Assembly (NCBI GenBank): GCA_003454975.1
Contig: DMST01000062.1
Coordinates: forward strand, 1 to 21,277
DNA length: 21,277 nt
Direction of reading: 5' to 3'
Source of the DNA: Cytophagales bacterium
GTDB lineage: Bacteria; Bacteroidota; Bacteroidia; Cytophagales; Cyclobacteriaceae
How positions within the stretch are numbered: the first letter of the stretch is position 1; the number at the start of each line of letters is the position of its first letter. Positions 7,401 to 15,114 of the stretch are shown piece by piece. Position numbers and translations under genes: made by a program. Below the pieces are notes generated by a model. That model was not told where the DNA came from. It searched no databases and saw only the letters and a program-made list of their open reading frames with translations.

Positions 7401-9792
7401 CCGCCCGGTGCAAATCACGAATCAACTCATAGTCGGTTTGCCAGTTTGAATCTGAAAGTAGATTCATGCCTGCTTGGGCATACTCCAGAGCAGTTTCATA
7501 AGCCGAGGCATACTGCGCACGCAGAGCGGCTTTCAGGTTGAGGGCCGCTACCCTAACCTTCAATACAGATTCTGAAATCTCGGTGGCTCCAGCATTGTAG
7601 GCATTGGTCACATCAAATAGCTGATTCGTGCTGCTGGACTCCGTAAGCTCTTCTTCCCACCGCTGGGCTAGTTTCAGATGTCGCCGGGCCCGCTCCGCAT
7701 CAGGAATAAGTTCGTAGAAAGCTTTTTGCACACTATCGTGTACAAATCGGTAGCTGGTATACCCAGAGGTCTCACCTCCCAAGGGGACCAGCAGGCCCTC
7801 CTGCAAGGCGGGCAGCAGGCGTGCCTGCAAGGCATCAGGTTCTAGTTCGTTTACCCGCAGCAGTAACTCCACCGAGAAGGTATTACCAATGATGGCTGCC
7901 CATTGCAGAACGGACTGGCTTTGGTCCGGCAGATTTGCCACCTTTTCCACCATAAAGCCCACCACATTCTCGGTGATCTTTAGGTCATCTAGGGTACTCA
8001 GATCCAGCTGCCAACGGAAACCGGTGGCCGTACGGTCTAACTGAATGACCTTTTGCTGGTACAGCGACTTGAGCAATTGATGAACAAAGAAGGCATTCCC
8101 TAAGGTCTTAGCGTGCAAACGGTTAGCCAAGGTATCCAGATAGTCTCCCTCCTGCCGGAAGGTATCCTTGAGCAACTCCCGAATGTGCACCTCTTGTAAG
8201 GGTGCCAGGGTGAGGGTTTTCAATTCGAAGAGGGTGCGTTCCTCTACGGCCAGGGCCAATTCGGATTGCATTTTGACGAAGGGATGGCCTTCGTCTACCT
8301 CGTTGTCTCGATAGGCACACAAGAACATGATGTGCTGGAGATCCGGATCGAGGAACAATTCTTTCAGCAGCGCAATGGAAGCCTGGTCGGCCCACTGCCA
8401 GTCATCCAAAAACACCACTACAGGATGCTCGGGCCGCGCTAATACCGTAAAGAAGCGCTTCATAACCAAATGAAACCGGTTCTGGGTGCCGGCCCCATCC
8501 AATTCGGTAAGCGGTGGCTGTGGCCCCAGAATTTGTTCCATCCCCGGGCTAAGGTCAGTAATGATACGTCCGTTGCCCCCGATGGCCTCTTTGAGCTGCT
8601 TACGCCACACTTTCAGAATGGATTCCGATTCTGAGAGTAGCAAAGTCGCCAGCTTTTCCAGCGCCTGCCGCCAAGCAAAATGGGTAATATTGCGCTGTAA
8701 TTGGTCAAATTTTCCGGCCAAATACAAGCCCCGTGCTTCGGTCATTGGGCGGTGTACTTCGGCTACCAAGGCGGACTTTCCGATGCCGGAAGGGCCCGCT
8801 AGAAACAAAGCCTGCTTGCCAGCCCCTTGAATGCGGCTGAAGGCTTGTAGAATTTGTTCTCGATCTGCATCCCGCCCGTACAATCGCTGAGAGATTTCAA
8901 ACCGCAGCGGATGATCTTTTTCGCCCAGTACCACCTCGGCAGCCAACTTCTCTCCCTTGGCTACAGGCAGTACAAAACCCAGATCATGTTCCAGGCCTTC
9001 GGCACTCTGGTATCTGTTTTCGGGGTCTTTGGCCAGTAATCGGAGCATGATATCCCAGATAATGTCTGGGGCATCGGTTCGGAATTGCGATACGGGCTTG
9101 GGACTGAGTGCCAGATGGGCGTGCACTAGCTCCAGCGGATCTTGCGAATTGAAAGGAACGGATCCGGTGAGTACCTCATACAAGGTAATTCCCAGTGAAT
9201 ACAAGTCCGTGCGGTAATCTACTCCCCTATTCATCCGCCCCGTTTGTTCTGGCGAAATGTAATTGAGGGTACCCTCCAGCTGGGCAGGCGGTACGTTGGG
9301 CGGTGACTGCAAATCGAACCGGGAAGCAATACCAAAATCAATTAGATACACGGTAAAGGTATCCGGGTCAATCAGAATATTCTGCGGATTGAGGTCGCGG
9401 TGGGCAATACCTCGGTGGTGTACTTGAGAAAGAATCCGGGCAAGCTGGGTGCCTATTTCCACAAAATTCTCAAAGGGGATTGGTTCTTCCAGCCCTTTAA
9501 GATATTGCCCCAAGGTGGTACCCGGTACGTAAGGGCGCACTAGCATGGACTCCTCCCCTACATCAATCGGCTGTGGAATGCCTTCCACTACCAGGTCTCG
9601 CAGCAACGCAGTTTCGTACCTTATCCGGCCCCGAGCGGCATCGTCATGTTGGTCGGCCGGCACTTTGATCACCACCGGATCTTGGGTAGCAGTAGTTACG
9701 GCTTGGTAGACGATGGTTTTGGAGCTGTGGTACAGCTCACGCTCAGGTTTGTATCCTCCCAGGGTATCGGGTAACAGCGCAGATTCAGGCAT
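4465..9792 (-). CDS. Ser/Thr kinase, ATPase, GAF and SpoIIE/PP2C phosphatase in one chain
   Basis: This 1775-residue multidomain signalling protein has no signal peptide or membrane segment. Residues about 12-275 form a Ser/Thr kinase with K43 (VIKV), HRDLNPQN (131-138), DFG (152-154) and SPE (180-182). The Gly-rich loop is degenerate and the usual HRDLK lysine is Asn. Residues about 303-600 form a predicted ATPase with Walker A GPSGIGKS (333-340) and Walker B VVVFLDD (458-464). Residues about 650-1290 are helical, TPR-like repeats. GAF lies at about 1330-1480, then a coiled coil to about 1520, then a SpoIIE/PP2C phosphatase at about 1525-1775 with metal Asps D1559 (SGDFYW), D1576 (DCTGHG), D1711 (SDG) and D1767 (DD). 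The order kinase-ATPase-TPR-GAF is that of the PknK-like multi-sensor kinases, which usually end in a histidine kinase. Here the output is a Ser/Thr phosphatase. Substrates are likely anti-sigma-antagonist-type proteins (inference). The start is the ATG at 9792. Confidence 0.95.
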   Translation of the reverse strand: MPESALLPDTLGGYKPERELYHSSKTIVYQAVTTATQDPVVIKVPADQHDDAARGRIRYETALLRDLVVEGIPQPIDVGEESMLVRPYVPGTTLGQYLKGLEEPIPFENFVEIGTQLARILSQVHHRGIAHRDLNPQNILIDPDTFTVYLIDFGIASRFDLQSPPNVPPAQLEGTLNYISPEQTGRMNRGVDYRTDLYSLGITLYEVLTGSVPFNSQDPLELVHAHLALSPKPVSQFRTDAPDIIWDIMLRLLAKDPENRYQSAEGLEHDLGFVLPVAKGEKLAAEVVLGEKDHPLRFEISQRLYGRDADREQILQAFSRIQGAGKQALFLAGPSGIGKSALVAEVHRPMTEARGLYLAGKFDQLQRNITHFAWRQALEKLATLLLSESESILKVWRKQLKEAIGGNGRIITDLSPGMEQILGPQPPLTELDGAGTQNRFHLVMKRFFTVLARPEHPVVVFLDDWQWADQASIALLKELFLDPDLQHIMFLCAYRDNEVDEGHPFVKMQSELALAVEERTLFELKTLTLAPLQEVHIRELLKDTFRQEGDYLDTLANRLHAKTLGNAFFVHQLLKSLYQQKVIQLDRTATGFRWQLDLSTLDDLKITENVVGFMVEKVANLPDQSQSVLQWAAIIGNTFSVELLLRVNELEPDALQARLLPALQEGLLVPLGGETSGYTSYRFVHDSVQKAFYELIPDAERARRHLKLAQRWEEELTESSSTNQLFDVTNAYNAGATEISESVLKVRVAALNLKAALRAQYASAYETALEYAQAGMNLLSDSNWQTDYELIRDLHRAALENAYFVGGNESTQRWLQMLMDKADSTLDKVQALEIKGEYHKAQQEYVEAFEVGMEVVALQGIKLKSPKLINVIIGILGAKFRLDRVGLNNLLKLKVTDNPEHEAMERTLLNLGIVVYFSRPEYLPILAPAQVQVMLKNGHTVYSPYTYMSFALNMIAGLGNIDYGYKLGKLGEELAQKLKPTKLEGRIGFLHRHFVRHWLEPVRDVVKAQEELYFRCLEIGDFEFASYAAVSGSKMSYVAGIPLREVKEQARIYQKALREKLRIPSKYTEYLAVHLLSAWLTEDDTELITWDGKELDEEALIAEFKEAKNQTALAAIQWGRMNGHLILDELDKAWEAVLAFEENLGAVTATVDLVQYYYAKSLIQARRYPQLNSKEKGEARKFIKSGSKKLKKWAKKTPVNFLHKHLFLQAELARLSGNTTKAQDLYQRVQSQAQEAKMLQDAAMAHERSASLCREQGNNSLAKYHLLEAHSLYRRWQNSLKVRQLETVHSGWLGQQTRADTISIEGTTATTNKFDIDLISIIKSSQVISGEIVLAVLLEKMLEVVMENAGAQRAVLLFQNQQKLVVEAEIDYTSGHRAFAQGLVLDEHRHLAPGAIVYYVARSQKTLVLTDPHKEGQYQNDPYLSEKQPRNVLGLPLLKQGQLLGVLYLEHYSAPDMFVQERLSVLNLLSSQIAISLENALLYDDLEGKVRERTREVLQQKELIEEQKFQIEKTNEKVMSSIRYAKDIQSAMLLPLPEVQALVPESFIFFKPRDVVSGDFYWVHEQSGKTFIAAVDCTGHGVPGALMSMIGNSLLDEILTKKHIESPEAILDELQLSVRKALRQQDSQNRDGMDLALAVIDPKNKQLLFSGARNPLVYMQKGETHQVKADRMSIGGSASSTRKLGTFSLHTVPLAEEDGTPIPTTFYLFSDGFQDQFGGTEKAKYSTKRFRGLLTEIAESPMEQQQKKLDEALMSWMHTGHEEQIDDVLVMGVKV

Positions 9793-9818
9793 GCGAAAGC
9801 GTATGATTAGGTAAGTAG

Positions 9819-9848
9819 CAAGCCCGAAAGAAGACTCTTCCGGGCTTG
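9819..9848. terminator. Hairpin between the two large genes
   Basis: CAAGCCCG (9819-9826) pairs with CGGGCTTG (9841-9848). An inner GAAG/CTTC stem with an ACT loop makes about 12 pairs with a three-base bulge. It follows the stop of the carotenoid oxygenase gene by about 53 bases and precedes the kinase start. On the minus strand there is no U-run after it, so termination may be partial. It could instead set mRNA stability or processing in a dicistronic transcript. Confidence 0.45.
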
Positions 9849-9901
9849 AGAAATTCAGTTATTGAATAACAAATCCAGACAATGAAGCCCTATTCACCAG
9901 A

Positions 9902-12352
9902 TCATTCCGGTTTGTTGGCGTACCACTTAGGATACACATAGGTGTCGAAGAAATCTTGGATATGCTTCTTCTTCCAGGGCAACCAAAAGTGATCAATCAA
10001 AGCGTCGTAATCTTCCCGTACATCGATATTGTACCCAGTACTACCGGGGTAGGCATCTTCTGCCATCCAAACGGAGTGCAAGCCATATCCCCAGGTCATT
10101 TCAGGGTTAGTAAGCTTACAAATAGGACCACCGCTGGGGTCTTGCTTGCCCAGGTTATTGGCATCGAAAATCCAGATCTCAGGCCTATAGAGGCGCTTCG
10201 CAAAATCGGGTTCTTCGGGATTCATCACGGCATTCATACTACACACGATATAGCCATCACGTTGTGGGTCTACACCGGGAGTAGCGGTTTTCTTAGGCAC
10301 AAACTGCACCGCCCGGGGGTTCATATCCTGATCGAACTGGTAAAAATCAGCAATGGTCATCCCGTCCGTTTCCACATTCACCAAGGCATGAGTTTGCAGT
10401 TGCTCGGTCAAGGTTTTTACCGTTTCAGCCGGCACTGTATTGCCTTCCTTATCCTTGTACATATCGTACACATAGGTGGTTAAAGTACGAGGATCGAGGC
10501 CAAACGAGAGCGTGTACAGGTTCTTGATTTCAGGTACGATCTCCGTAGCCGAAATAATATCCCGGTAGGTATACAGACCTAGTTGCCAGGTGTGTGCTCC
10601 CACATTGGCAGGGTCACTAGTATCGCCCTCAGCATATAGTGTCTTCGACTTTTCCTGCACTATTTCGCCAGTCTCAGCATTCACTACCCACCTGCCAATT
10701 TCGTTGATATCTACTGTACCCACGGCAAACATACCTAGCATACTCGATATCACCGGATCGTCGTTTACGGAGGCAGCTGTATCGTAAGAGCGGAGCCACT
10801 CTGCCATGCAAGCCGAAGCATTCACACTCATAAAGAGCGAGAGTTCATTGTTGGGGTTATCATAATTGGCCGAATAGTGTACCGACTCCATAGGAATGGG
10901 TTCGGGCATCTTTACCGCAGTAACCGTATCAGCATCCAAGTCCAAATCAGTCCGCTTTATGATATATAGCTGTAGATAAGGCAACATGGGTTCGGCCAAT
11001 AACTGACGCAGCCATTTATCAATGGTCTCATTTTGCGGAAAGGGGTTGTTCACCATAATGGACAGCGAGGTCTTGAAGTTGCTATCCGAAAGCAGCAAGT
11101 AGTCCCGGGTGATCTGGGTCTGGTGCATACACTGCTTGATCTCGATATCCTGCTCTTCCCCGTCCCCATCTTTGTATACCACGCGCCATTGTTTCATGGG
11201 GCCTTCCTTCCCATCCCAGCGCAGCAGGTTTACCTGGTTTTGTGGCATCAGGTGTTCAGAGAGCAGGTGCTCAATGTCTTCGCCAACGTGCAGATTGCTC
11301 AGGTGTAGCCCACCATCGGTGGCTTCAGTAGGATTGGTGAGCAGGTGCTGTAGGTCTTCCGTAGACTTCTCTTTGTCTTGATGCTCTTCGTATTCCCTGG
11401 CCAGTTTCTCTAATGCATTCTCCAGATCAGCTGGGGCATTCATCAGGGCCGACAACAAAGTAGGATCTCCCATCATGCTACTCATGCTCCGGGTGTAGTT
11501 CACGGTAAACATCTCCTTGGTCAGCGGATCAAAGCTAGGGTGGGCCGTACTTTCTATCATAGGGAAAGGCCACTTGAGGAACGAAGGCAAAGCGGACCGC
11601 CACTCATCGTTGCCTCCAAGTGGAGTCATGAGGTGCATAGATTTAGGGTCCATCTCATAAGGTCTGCCCAAATCGTAGGTTACCAGACTACGGGTCGTGG
11701 TATCGCCCTCAAATTTGAAGGGTACCACGGCGGTGTTAATTAGATCTCGCAGCCCCAAATGTAGGCTCACCCGGATCATACCAAAGTTGCTAAATCCCCA
11801 GCTGCTGTATTCATCATCTTGGGTGGCCACGCCATCCCGCCCAACAGCCTCATCGGCAATTAGACAGGGCGATTCCATAAGTTTAGATTGCAACTGAGCC
11901 GAACCATTGTTGAATCCTAGCTTATACACGATACCATCACATACCATGAGGGGGCTACCGTATTCGGAGTTGTACTCCTGCGAATCACCATTCTGGTAGT
12001 ATTCCGGATAGGGCAATCCCTTGGAATTCACAGACCCACCAGGCACCGTCCAGTACATATAGCCGTACATATCCTCAGGCAGTTCGCCCTCAGCTACGTG
12101 CAAGGTCACATCTATTTCATTTCGTTTCCCATAAATGATGGGGAAGGCATCTGGAATCGAAGGTGTAGAATTGGTAGACGTAGTAGTTGTTGTGGTGGTA
12201 GTGGTAGTCGTGGTAGTTGTTGTTTGCGGCTTGGTTTCCACCGTGGTAGTAGACTGGGTGCTGGTGGTTTGTGAAGTAGTGGAGGTAGAAGTTTCATTAC
12301 CACCAAACACTTTCTGAAACCAGGCTTTCAGTCGGGTTAGGAAATTGCTCAT
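9902..12352 (-). CDS. Carotenoid oxygenase family protein, extended
   Basis: The 816-residue protein matches the carotenoid/stilbene cleavage oxygenase family (RPE65/ACO type), seven-bladed propellers that bind Fe(II) with four histidines and split a polyene or stilbene double bond with O2. The four ligands can be placed by motif: H271 (TAHPSFDPLT), H410 (CMHQTQITRDY), H492 (VHYSANYDN) and H759 (GYGLHSVW). The family's N-terminal motif is at about 91-106 (LPEDMYGYMYWTVPGG). Typical members have 480-550 residues. This one has an N-terminal amphipathic segment (1-18), a Ser/Thr-rich linker (about 20-65) and a large insertion between the first two ligands (about 295-405, including a charged helical stretch). 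No signal peptide is seen; the N-terminal helix may touch the membrane. Substrate is unknown. The ATG at 12352 is the only sensible start. The kinase/phosphatase gene follows 109 bp downstream. Confidence 0.9.
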   Translation of the reverse strand: MSNFLTRLKAWFQKVFGGNETSTSTTSQTTSTQSTTTVETKPQTTTTTTTTTTTTTTTSTNSTPSIPDAFPIIYGKRNEIDVTLHVAEGELPEDMYGYMYWTVPGGSVNSKGLPYPEYYQNGDSQEYNSEYGSPLMVCDGIVYKLGFNNGSAQLQSKLMESPCLIADEAVGRDGVATQDDEYSSWGFSNFGMIRVSLHLGLRDLINTAVVPFKFEGDTTTRSLVTYDLGRPYEMDPKSMHLMTPLGGNDEWRSALPSFLKWPFPMIESTAHPSFDPLTKEMFTVNYTRSMSSMMGDPTLLSALMNAPADLENALEKLAREYEEHQDKEKSTEDLQHLLTNPTEATDGGLHLSNLHVGEDIEHLLSEHLMPQNQVNLLRWDGKEGPMKQWRVVYKDGDGEEQDIEIKQCMHQTQITRDYLLLSDSNFKTSLSIMVNNPFPQNETIDKWLRQLLAEPMLPYLQLYIIKRTDLDLDADTVTAVKMPEPIPMESVHYSANYDNPNNELSLFMSVNASACMAEWLRSYDTAASVNDDPVISSMLGMFAVGTVDINEIGRWVVNAETGEIVQEKSKTLYAEGDTSDPANVGAHTWQLGLYTYRDIISATEIVPEIKNLYTLSFGLDPRTLTTYVYDMYKDKEGNTVPAETVKTLTEQLQTHALVNVETDGMTIADFYQFDQDMNPRAVQFVPKKTATPGVDPQRDGYIVCSMNAVMNPEEPDFAKRLYRPEIWIFDANNLGKQDPSGGPICKLTNPEMTWGYGLHSVWMAEDAYPGSTGYNIDVREDYDALIDHFWLPWKKKHIQDFFDTYVYPKWYANKPE
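12179..12223 (-). repeat. Run of 15 threonine codons in the linker
   Basis: Residues 44-58 of the carotenoid oxygenase are 15 consecutive Thr, within a 45-residue Ser/Thr/Gln segment. All four ACN codons are used in irregular order (for example ACG, ACT, ACA, ACC), so the tract is a degenerate trinucleotide repeat and is not a pure slippage array. On the opposite strand it produces a poly-Val open frame that should be ignored. Confidence 0.9.
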
Positions 12353-12691
12353 TGCATCTAGGGGTTATTTACAGAGTATATAGTTTCCAGGTTCTTTTGT
12401 GAAGGCATCCAATTATATCGTTTACTATCGATTAAGACCTGTAGAATGGGATGAATGGCAGCAAGAAACGGAAAGATGGCCCAATCTTACTATTTCAACC
12501 TCTATCAATCGCTCATGAATAAAACCGGTAGGTCTTATGATGGTTAGTCATATAGAATGGATTTCTGCTTGTAGTTCTTATTAATGATAAACCAATTCCC
12601 GTCAAGGATCAATGAGAAGCCCCATTATTCTCTAGTAATCAAGATGTTCTGTAATTTGCCACCTATTCTTCACTAGCCATTCGTTAATAAA
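12353..12691. other. 339-bp divergent spacer
   Basis: This gap lies between the divergent carotenoid oxygenase (-) and the 237-residue gene (+), so promoters for both should be here. I find no full TAnnTTTG element; GTAATTTG near 12652-12659 is the closest, pointing right. A 39-codon frame from GTG at 12399 to TGA at 12518 (+) encodes a Trp/Tyr/Glu-rich peptide (YIVYYRLRPVEWDEWQQ). It has no Shine-Dalgarno site and is most likely chance. No repeats or terminator are visible. Confidence 0.5.
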
Positions 12692-13405
12692 ATGAACTCT
12701 CCTCTTGATTCTACTTCTCTCGAACAAAACCAGCTCATCATCAAAAATTCAGAAGCCGAATTGGCAGCCGTTCAAAAGGCTGGTGGATGGAAAAAACTCT
12801 TCCGGGAGGCGAAACTCCAGCGGAAGATTAAGGCTTTGCAGGACCAACAGTTCTTCCGGTTGGATGACTATCTGATTGCTACCTCTCCTGAACACCGAGA
12901 CCTGGTACAGCACCTTAGGTCCCTACTCAAAAATGATCATATCGTATTCTCAGTTTATACCCGCGATATGTCCTTTGGTGGTTCGCACACTACTCGGGTA
13001 GAAGGAAACATCCATGACAATGGCTACAGCTATTCGCAGGCTGTTCGTACCAACATAACATGGTTTGACCCCTTCAATGTCTCGGACAACGCTTTCCCCT
13101 CCAGCATGGAAGGAGTCATCTCTCACTGGGGGAAAATAGAGTTGGACAAAGCCTCTACAGGCTACGCATGGTACAAAACCATTCCGAAACGATTAGAGGG
13201 GTTTGTAACCGCAGAAGGAAACATCGCCATCAAGGTCACAGACCGGGAGAGTGAAGGTTTTTTCTCCAACGGCAAACAGGTCATGGGCAAGCTGATTGCC
13301 GATCATTTTCCCTCTGAAGAACGCAACGAGGAATACCAGGAACAGCGCACCATCTGGCAAAACCGCGTACACGATGCTTGGGATGAGCTGAAAAAGGAAG
13401 TCTAA
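12692..13405 (+). CDS. Uncharacterised cytosolic protein
   Basis: The product has 237 residues from the ATG at 12692, with no signal peptide or membrane helix. Residues about 8-55 are helical and basic/acidic (coiled-coil-like, ending in an LQRKIKALQDQQ segment). The middle (about 85-195) alternates short polar and aromatic strands (VFSVYTRDMSFGGSHTTRVE, ITWFDPFNV) and looks like a beta-rich domain. The C-terminus is again helical and highly charged (EERNEEYQEQRTIWQ). I do not recognise a family. Codon use and GC look like its neighbours, so it appears to be a resident gene. It converges with the lipoprotein gene, 76 bp away, with no clear terminator between. It could pair functionally with the divergent carotenoid oxygenase, but nothing in the sequence shows that. 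Confidence 0.82.
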   Translation: MNSPLDSTSLEQNQLIIKNSEAELAAVQKAGGWKKLFREAKLQRKIKALQDQQFFRLDDYLIATSPEHRDLVQHLRSLLKNDHIVFSVYTRDMSFGGSHTTRVEGNIHDNGYSYSQAVRTNITWFDPFNVSDNAFPSSMEGVISHWGKIELDKASTGYAWYKTIPKRLEGFVTAEGNIAIKVTDRESEGFFSNGKQVMGKLIADHFPSEERNEEYQEQRTIWQNRVHDAWDELKKEV

Positions 13406-13481
13406 AGGTTAGTCGGATTGACGATTCCTGCAATGGTTATTCGGATCCGTAAACGATACTTCGCATGGTACCAAATTGCCA

Positions 13482-14654
13482 TTAAAAATCTGACTCTGGA
13501 AACTCAGCTGCATCTACGGATCGCATGAGGGTTGCAGAACCATCAAAGGTAAATAGTGGCTTGCTATCCCTATAGGTAATCAGAACTTGGTATTGATTTT
13601 CGGTGGGCTCCAGATAAGCATCTAACTGGGTAACGGTCATAAAAACACCTTCCTCCGCCGCCACCTGAACCGAATTAATCTGATAGGCTTGATCATCATA
13701 TTCTGAAGTCTGGTAGATGACTGGATAGTAGTCTGAATCTAGATTTTCCAGGTAATTGTACTCTGGATCATACTCCATCACTATATACCACACTTCCGAA
13801 GACATGGGTTGCACGAAGTTGCCATCGACATCTTCGGCAATCCAATGCAGTTCATTGTAAGTATCGCTAGGAAACAACCCCATTTCAGAAAGCAACTGTG
13901 CTACGCGCGGCTTGCTACCGTAGTCCAAAGGATCTCCCATCAGGTCGTAGTACTTCTTGGCCAGAATTTCCATTTTATCCGCATTGCCACCCGTTTCGCT
14001 GGTCTCGAAGTACTCATTGTAAGCTTCCGTCTGTGCCTCGCTATACGCTACCTCACCATTTTCATAGCTAAGGATCGCTGAATACAAAAAGTTGATGGGA
14101 ATCATACCATCACCATCCGGAGCACCCGTCATGCCCGAGATTTGAGTATTGACGGTAAAACCTTCTCCAATATACTCATCTACCGTCTCAAAGGCAGTCC
14201 GGTAAACATTCACCGAACTAGCTGCTTGGTATTCCATCCAAGGGCTACCAGAGGGCAGTTTCACCTCCTGGAGTATAAACTCAAAATCGTCGTTCGGCGA
14301 AATGAGTACGTACCATTCTGGACTATAGGCCAGGGTGAAGAAAATAATGGGTAAATCCTGTTCTGCTAAAGGCCACTCTGCAATAGCATTGGGGTCATCA
14401 TCCGGGAAACGGGCACCCATCACACTATAAGCAAACTCTTGGGGTGTATAGGTGGGGTCCATCACAAAGGTATCTGATACCCCCGTAGTTTCGGCTTCAC
14501 GCTCCTCTTCCTCATCCTGTGGCCTTTCAGTATCCGAAAATATTTGTGGATCTCCATTTTCGTTTGGGGTGTCAGCGGAATCTTCGGTAGTGCCGCCACC
14601 GCATGCAATGAGCAGCGCGCCAACCCATGGAAACAGATAGGATAGGTTTTTCAT
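13482..14654 (-). CDS. Acidic lipoprotein of unknown function
   Basis: This 390-residue protein starts with a lipoprotein signal peptide: MKN, a hydrophobic core and lipobox LIAC with the lipidated cysteine at C18, followed by GGG. Lipidation and sorting to the outer membrane are expected. Residues about 20-60 are a strongly acidic, low-complexity tether (Asp/Glu/Asn/Thr, including EEEEREAE). The remainder is a soluble, acidic, aromatic-rich domain. It has two related-looking segments, WYVLISPNDDFEF (about 113) and WYIVMEYDPEYNY (about 283), which hint at an internal duplication. No catalytic motif or named domain is recognised. The ATG at 14654 is supported by the signal peptide. The gene appears to be monocistronic: the strong terminator at 14813-14838 isolates it from the giant gene upstream on the same strand. 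Confidence 0.87.
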   Translation of the reverse strand: MKNLSYLFPWVGALLIACGGGTTEDSADTPNENGDPQIFSDTERPQDEEEEREAETTGVSDTFVMDPTYTPQEFAYSVMGARFPDDDPNAIAEWPLAEQDLPIIFFTLAYSPEWYVLISPNDDFEFILQEVKLPSGSPWMEYQAASSVNVYRTAFETVDEYIGEGFTVNTQISGMTGAPDGDGMIPINFLYSAILSYENGEVAYSEAQTEAYNEYFETSETGGNADKMEILAKKYYDLMGDPLDYGSKPRVAQLLSEMGLFPSDTYNELHWIAEDVDGNFVQPMSSEVWYIVMEYDPEYNYLENLDSDYYPVIYQTSEYDDQAYQINSVQVAAEEGVFMTVTQLDAYLEPTENQYQVLITYRDSKPLFTFDGSATLMRSVDAAEFPESDF

Positions 14655-14812
14655 GGTTAGGTAGGTTTATGATGGAACCTTAAGCTACTGAATGGGAAGG
14701 CGAATTGGAAATTTTGCTCTCAGGGAGTTACAGAATTACGGAGTGGGATCGTGATATATAACACCTGCGTTTTCTATTAGCGAATGACTTTTTCTGGTTA
14801 GAATATAAGCAT

Positions 14813-14838
14813 AAAAAAAGGCCGGTCAGAAACCGGCC
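14813..14838 (-). terminator. Intrinsic terminator of the giant surface-protein gene
   Basis: On the minus strand GGCCGGT (14838-14832), a TTCTG loop, then ACCGGCC (14826-14820) is followed by seven T (14819-14813). It lies 36 bases after the stop codon at 14875-14877, a textbook layout. Confidence 0.9.
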
Positions 14839-14874
14839 CCTCTTCAGTAGTTGAATTATACTATAATGAATTTT

Positions 14875-15114
14875 TTATTCTTTGGCTATCTGACGAGTCA
14901 TGATGCCGTTAGGAGCTATCAACATTAATTGATACAGCCCACTTTCCACGTCGGTTAAATCAAGGGCCTGACGGCCTCCTGCATCCAATGTGATACCCTT
15001 CACTAGCTCACCGCGCAAGTTGTAGAGTACCACCCGGGTACCCGCTTCCAGGTCAGGACCATCCAGCACTAATTGGTTTCGTACTGGGTTGGGATACATG
15101 GATACGAACAAGCC
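14875..15114 (-). other. T9SS type A C-terminal sorting domain
   Basis: The last 79 codons of the giant gene begin GLFVSMYPNPV, which carries the YPNP hallmark of the Por_Secre_tail/TIGR04183 domain. They continue with VVLYNLRGELVKG and end with SGLYQLMLI...TRQIAKE. This domain directs export by the type IX secretion system and is normally cleaved by PorU-type sortase during surface attachment. Confidence 0.95.

Noticed and set aside
12135..12317. A plus-strand frame with a long poly-valine run
   Set aside because: It is simply the opposite strand of the poly-threonine linker of the carotenoid oxygenase.
12399..12518. A 39-codon GTG-started frame in the divergent spacer
   Set aside because: No Shine-Dalgarno site and a non-ATG start; a Trp-rich composition alone is not enough to call a gene.
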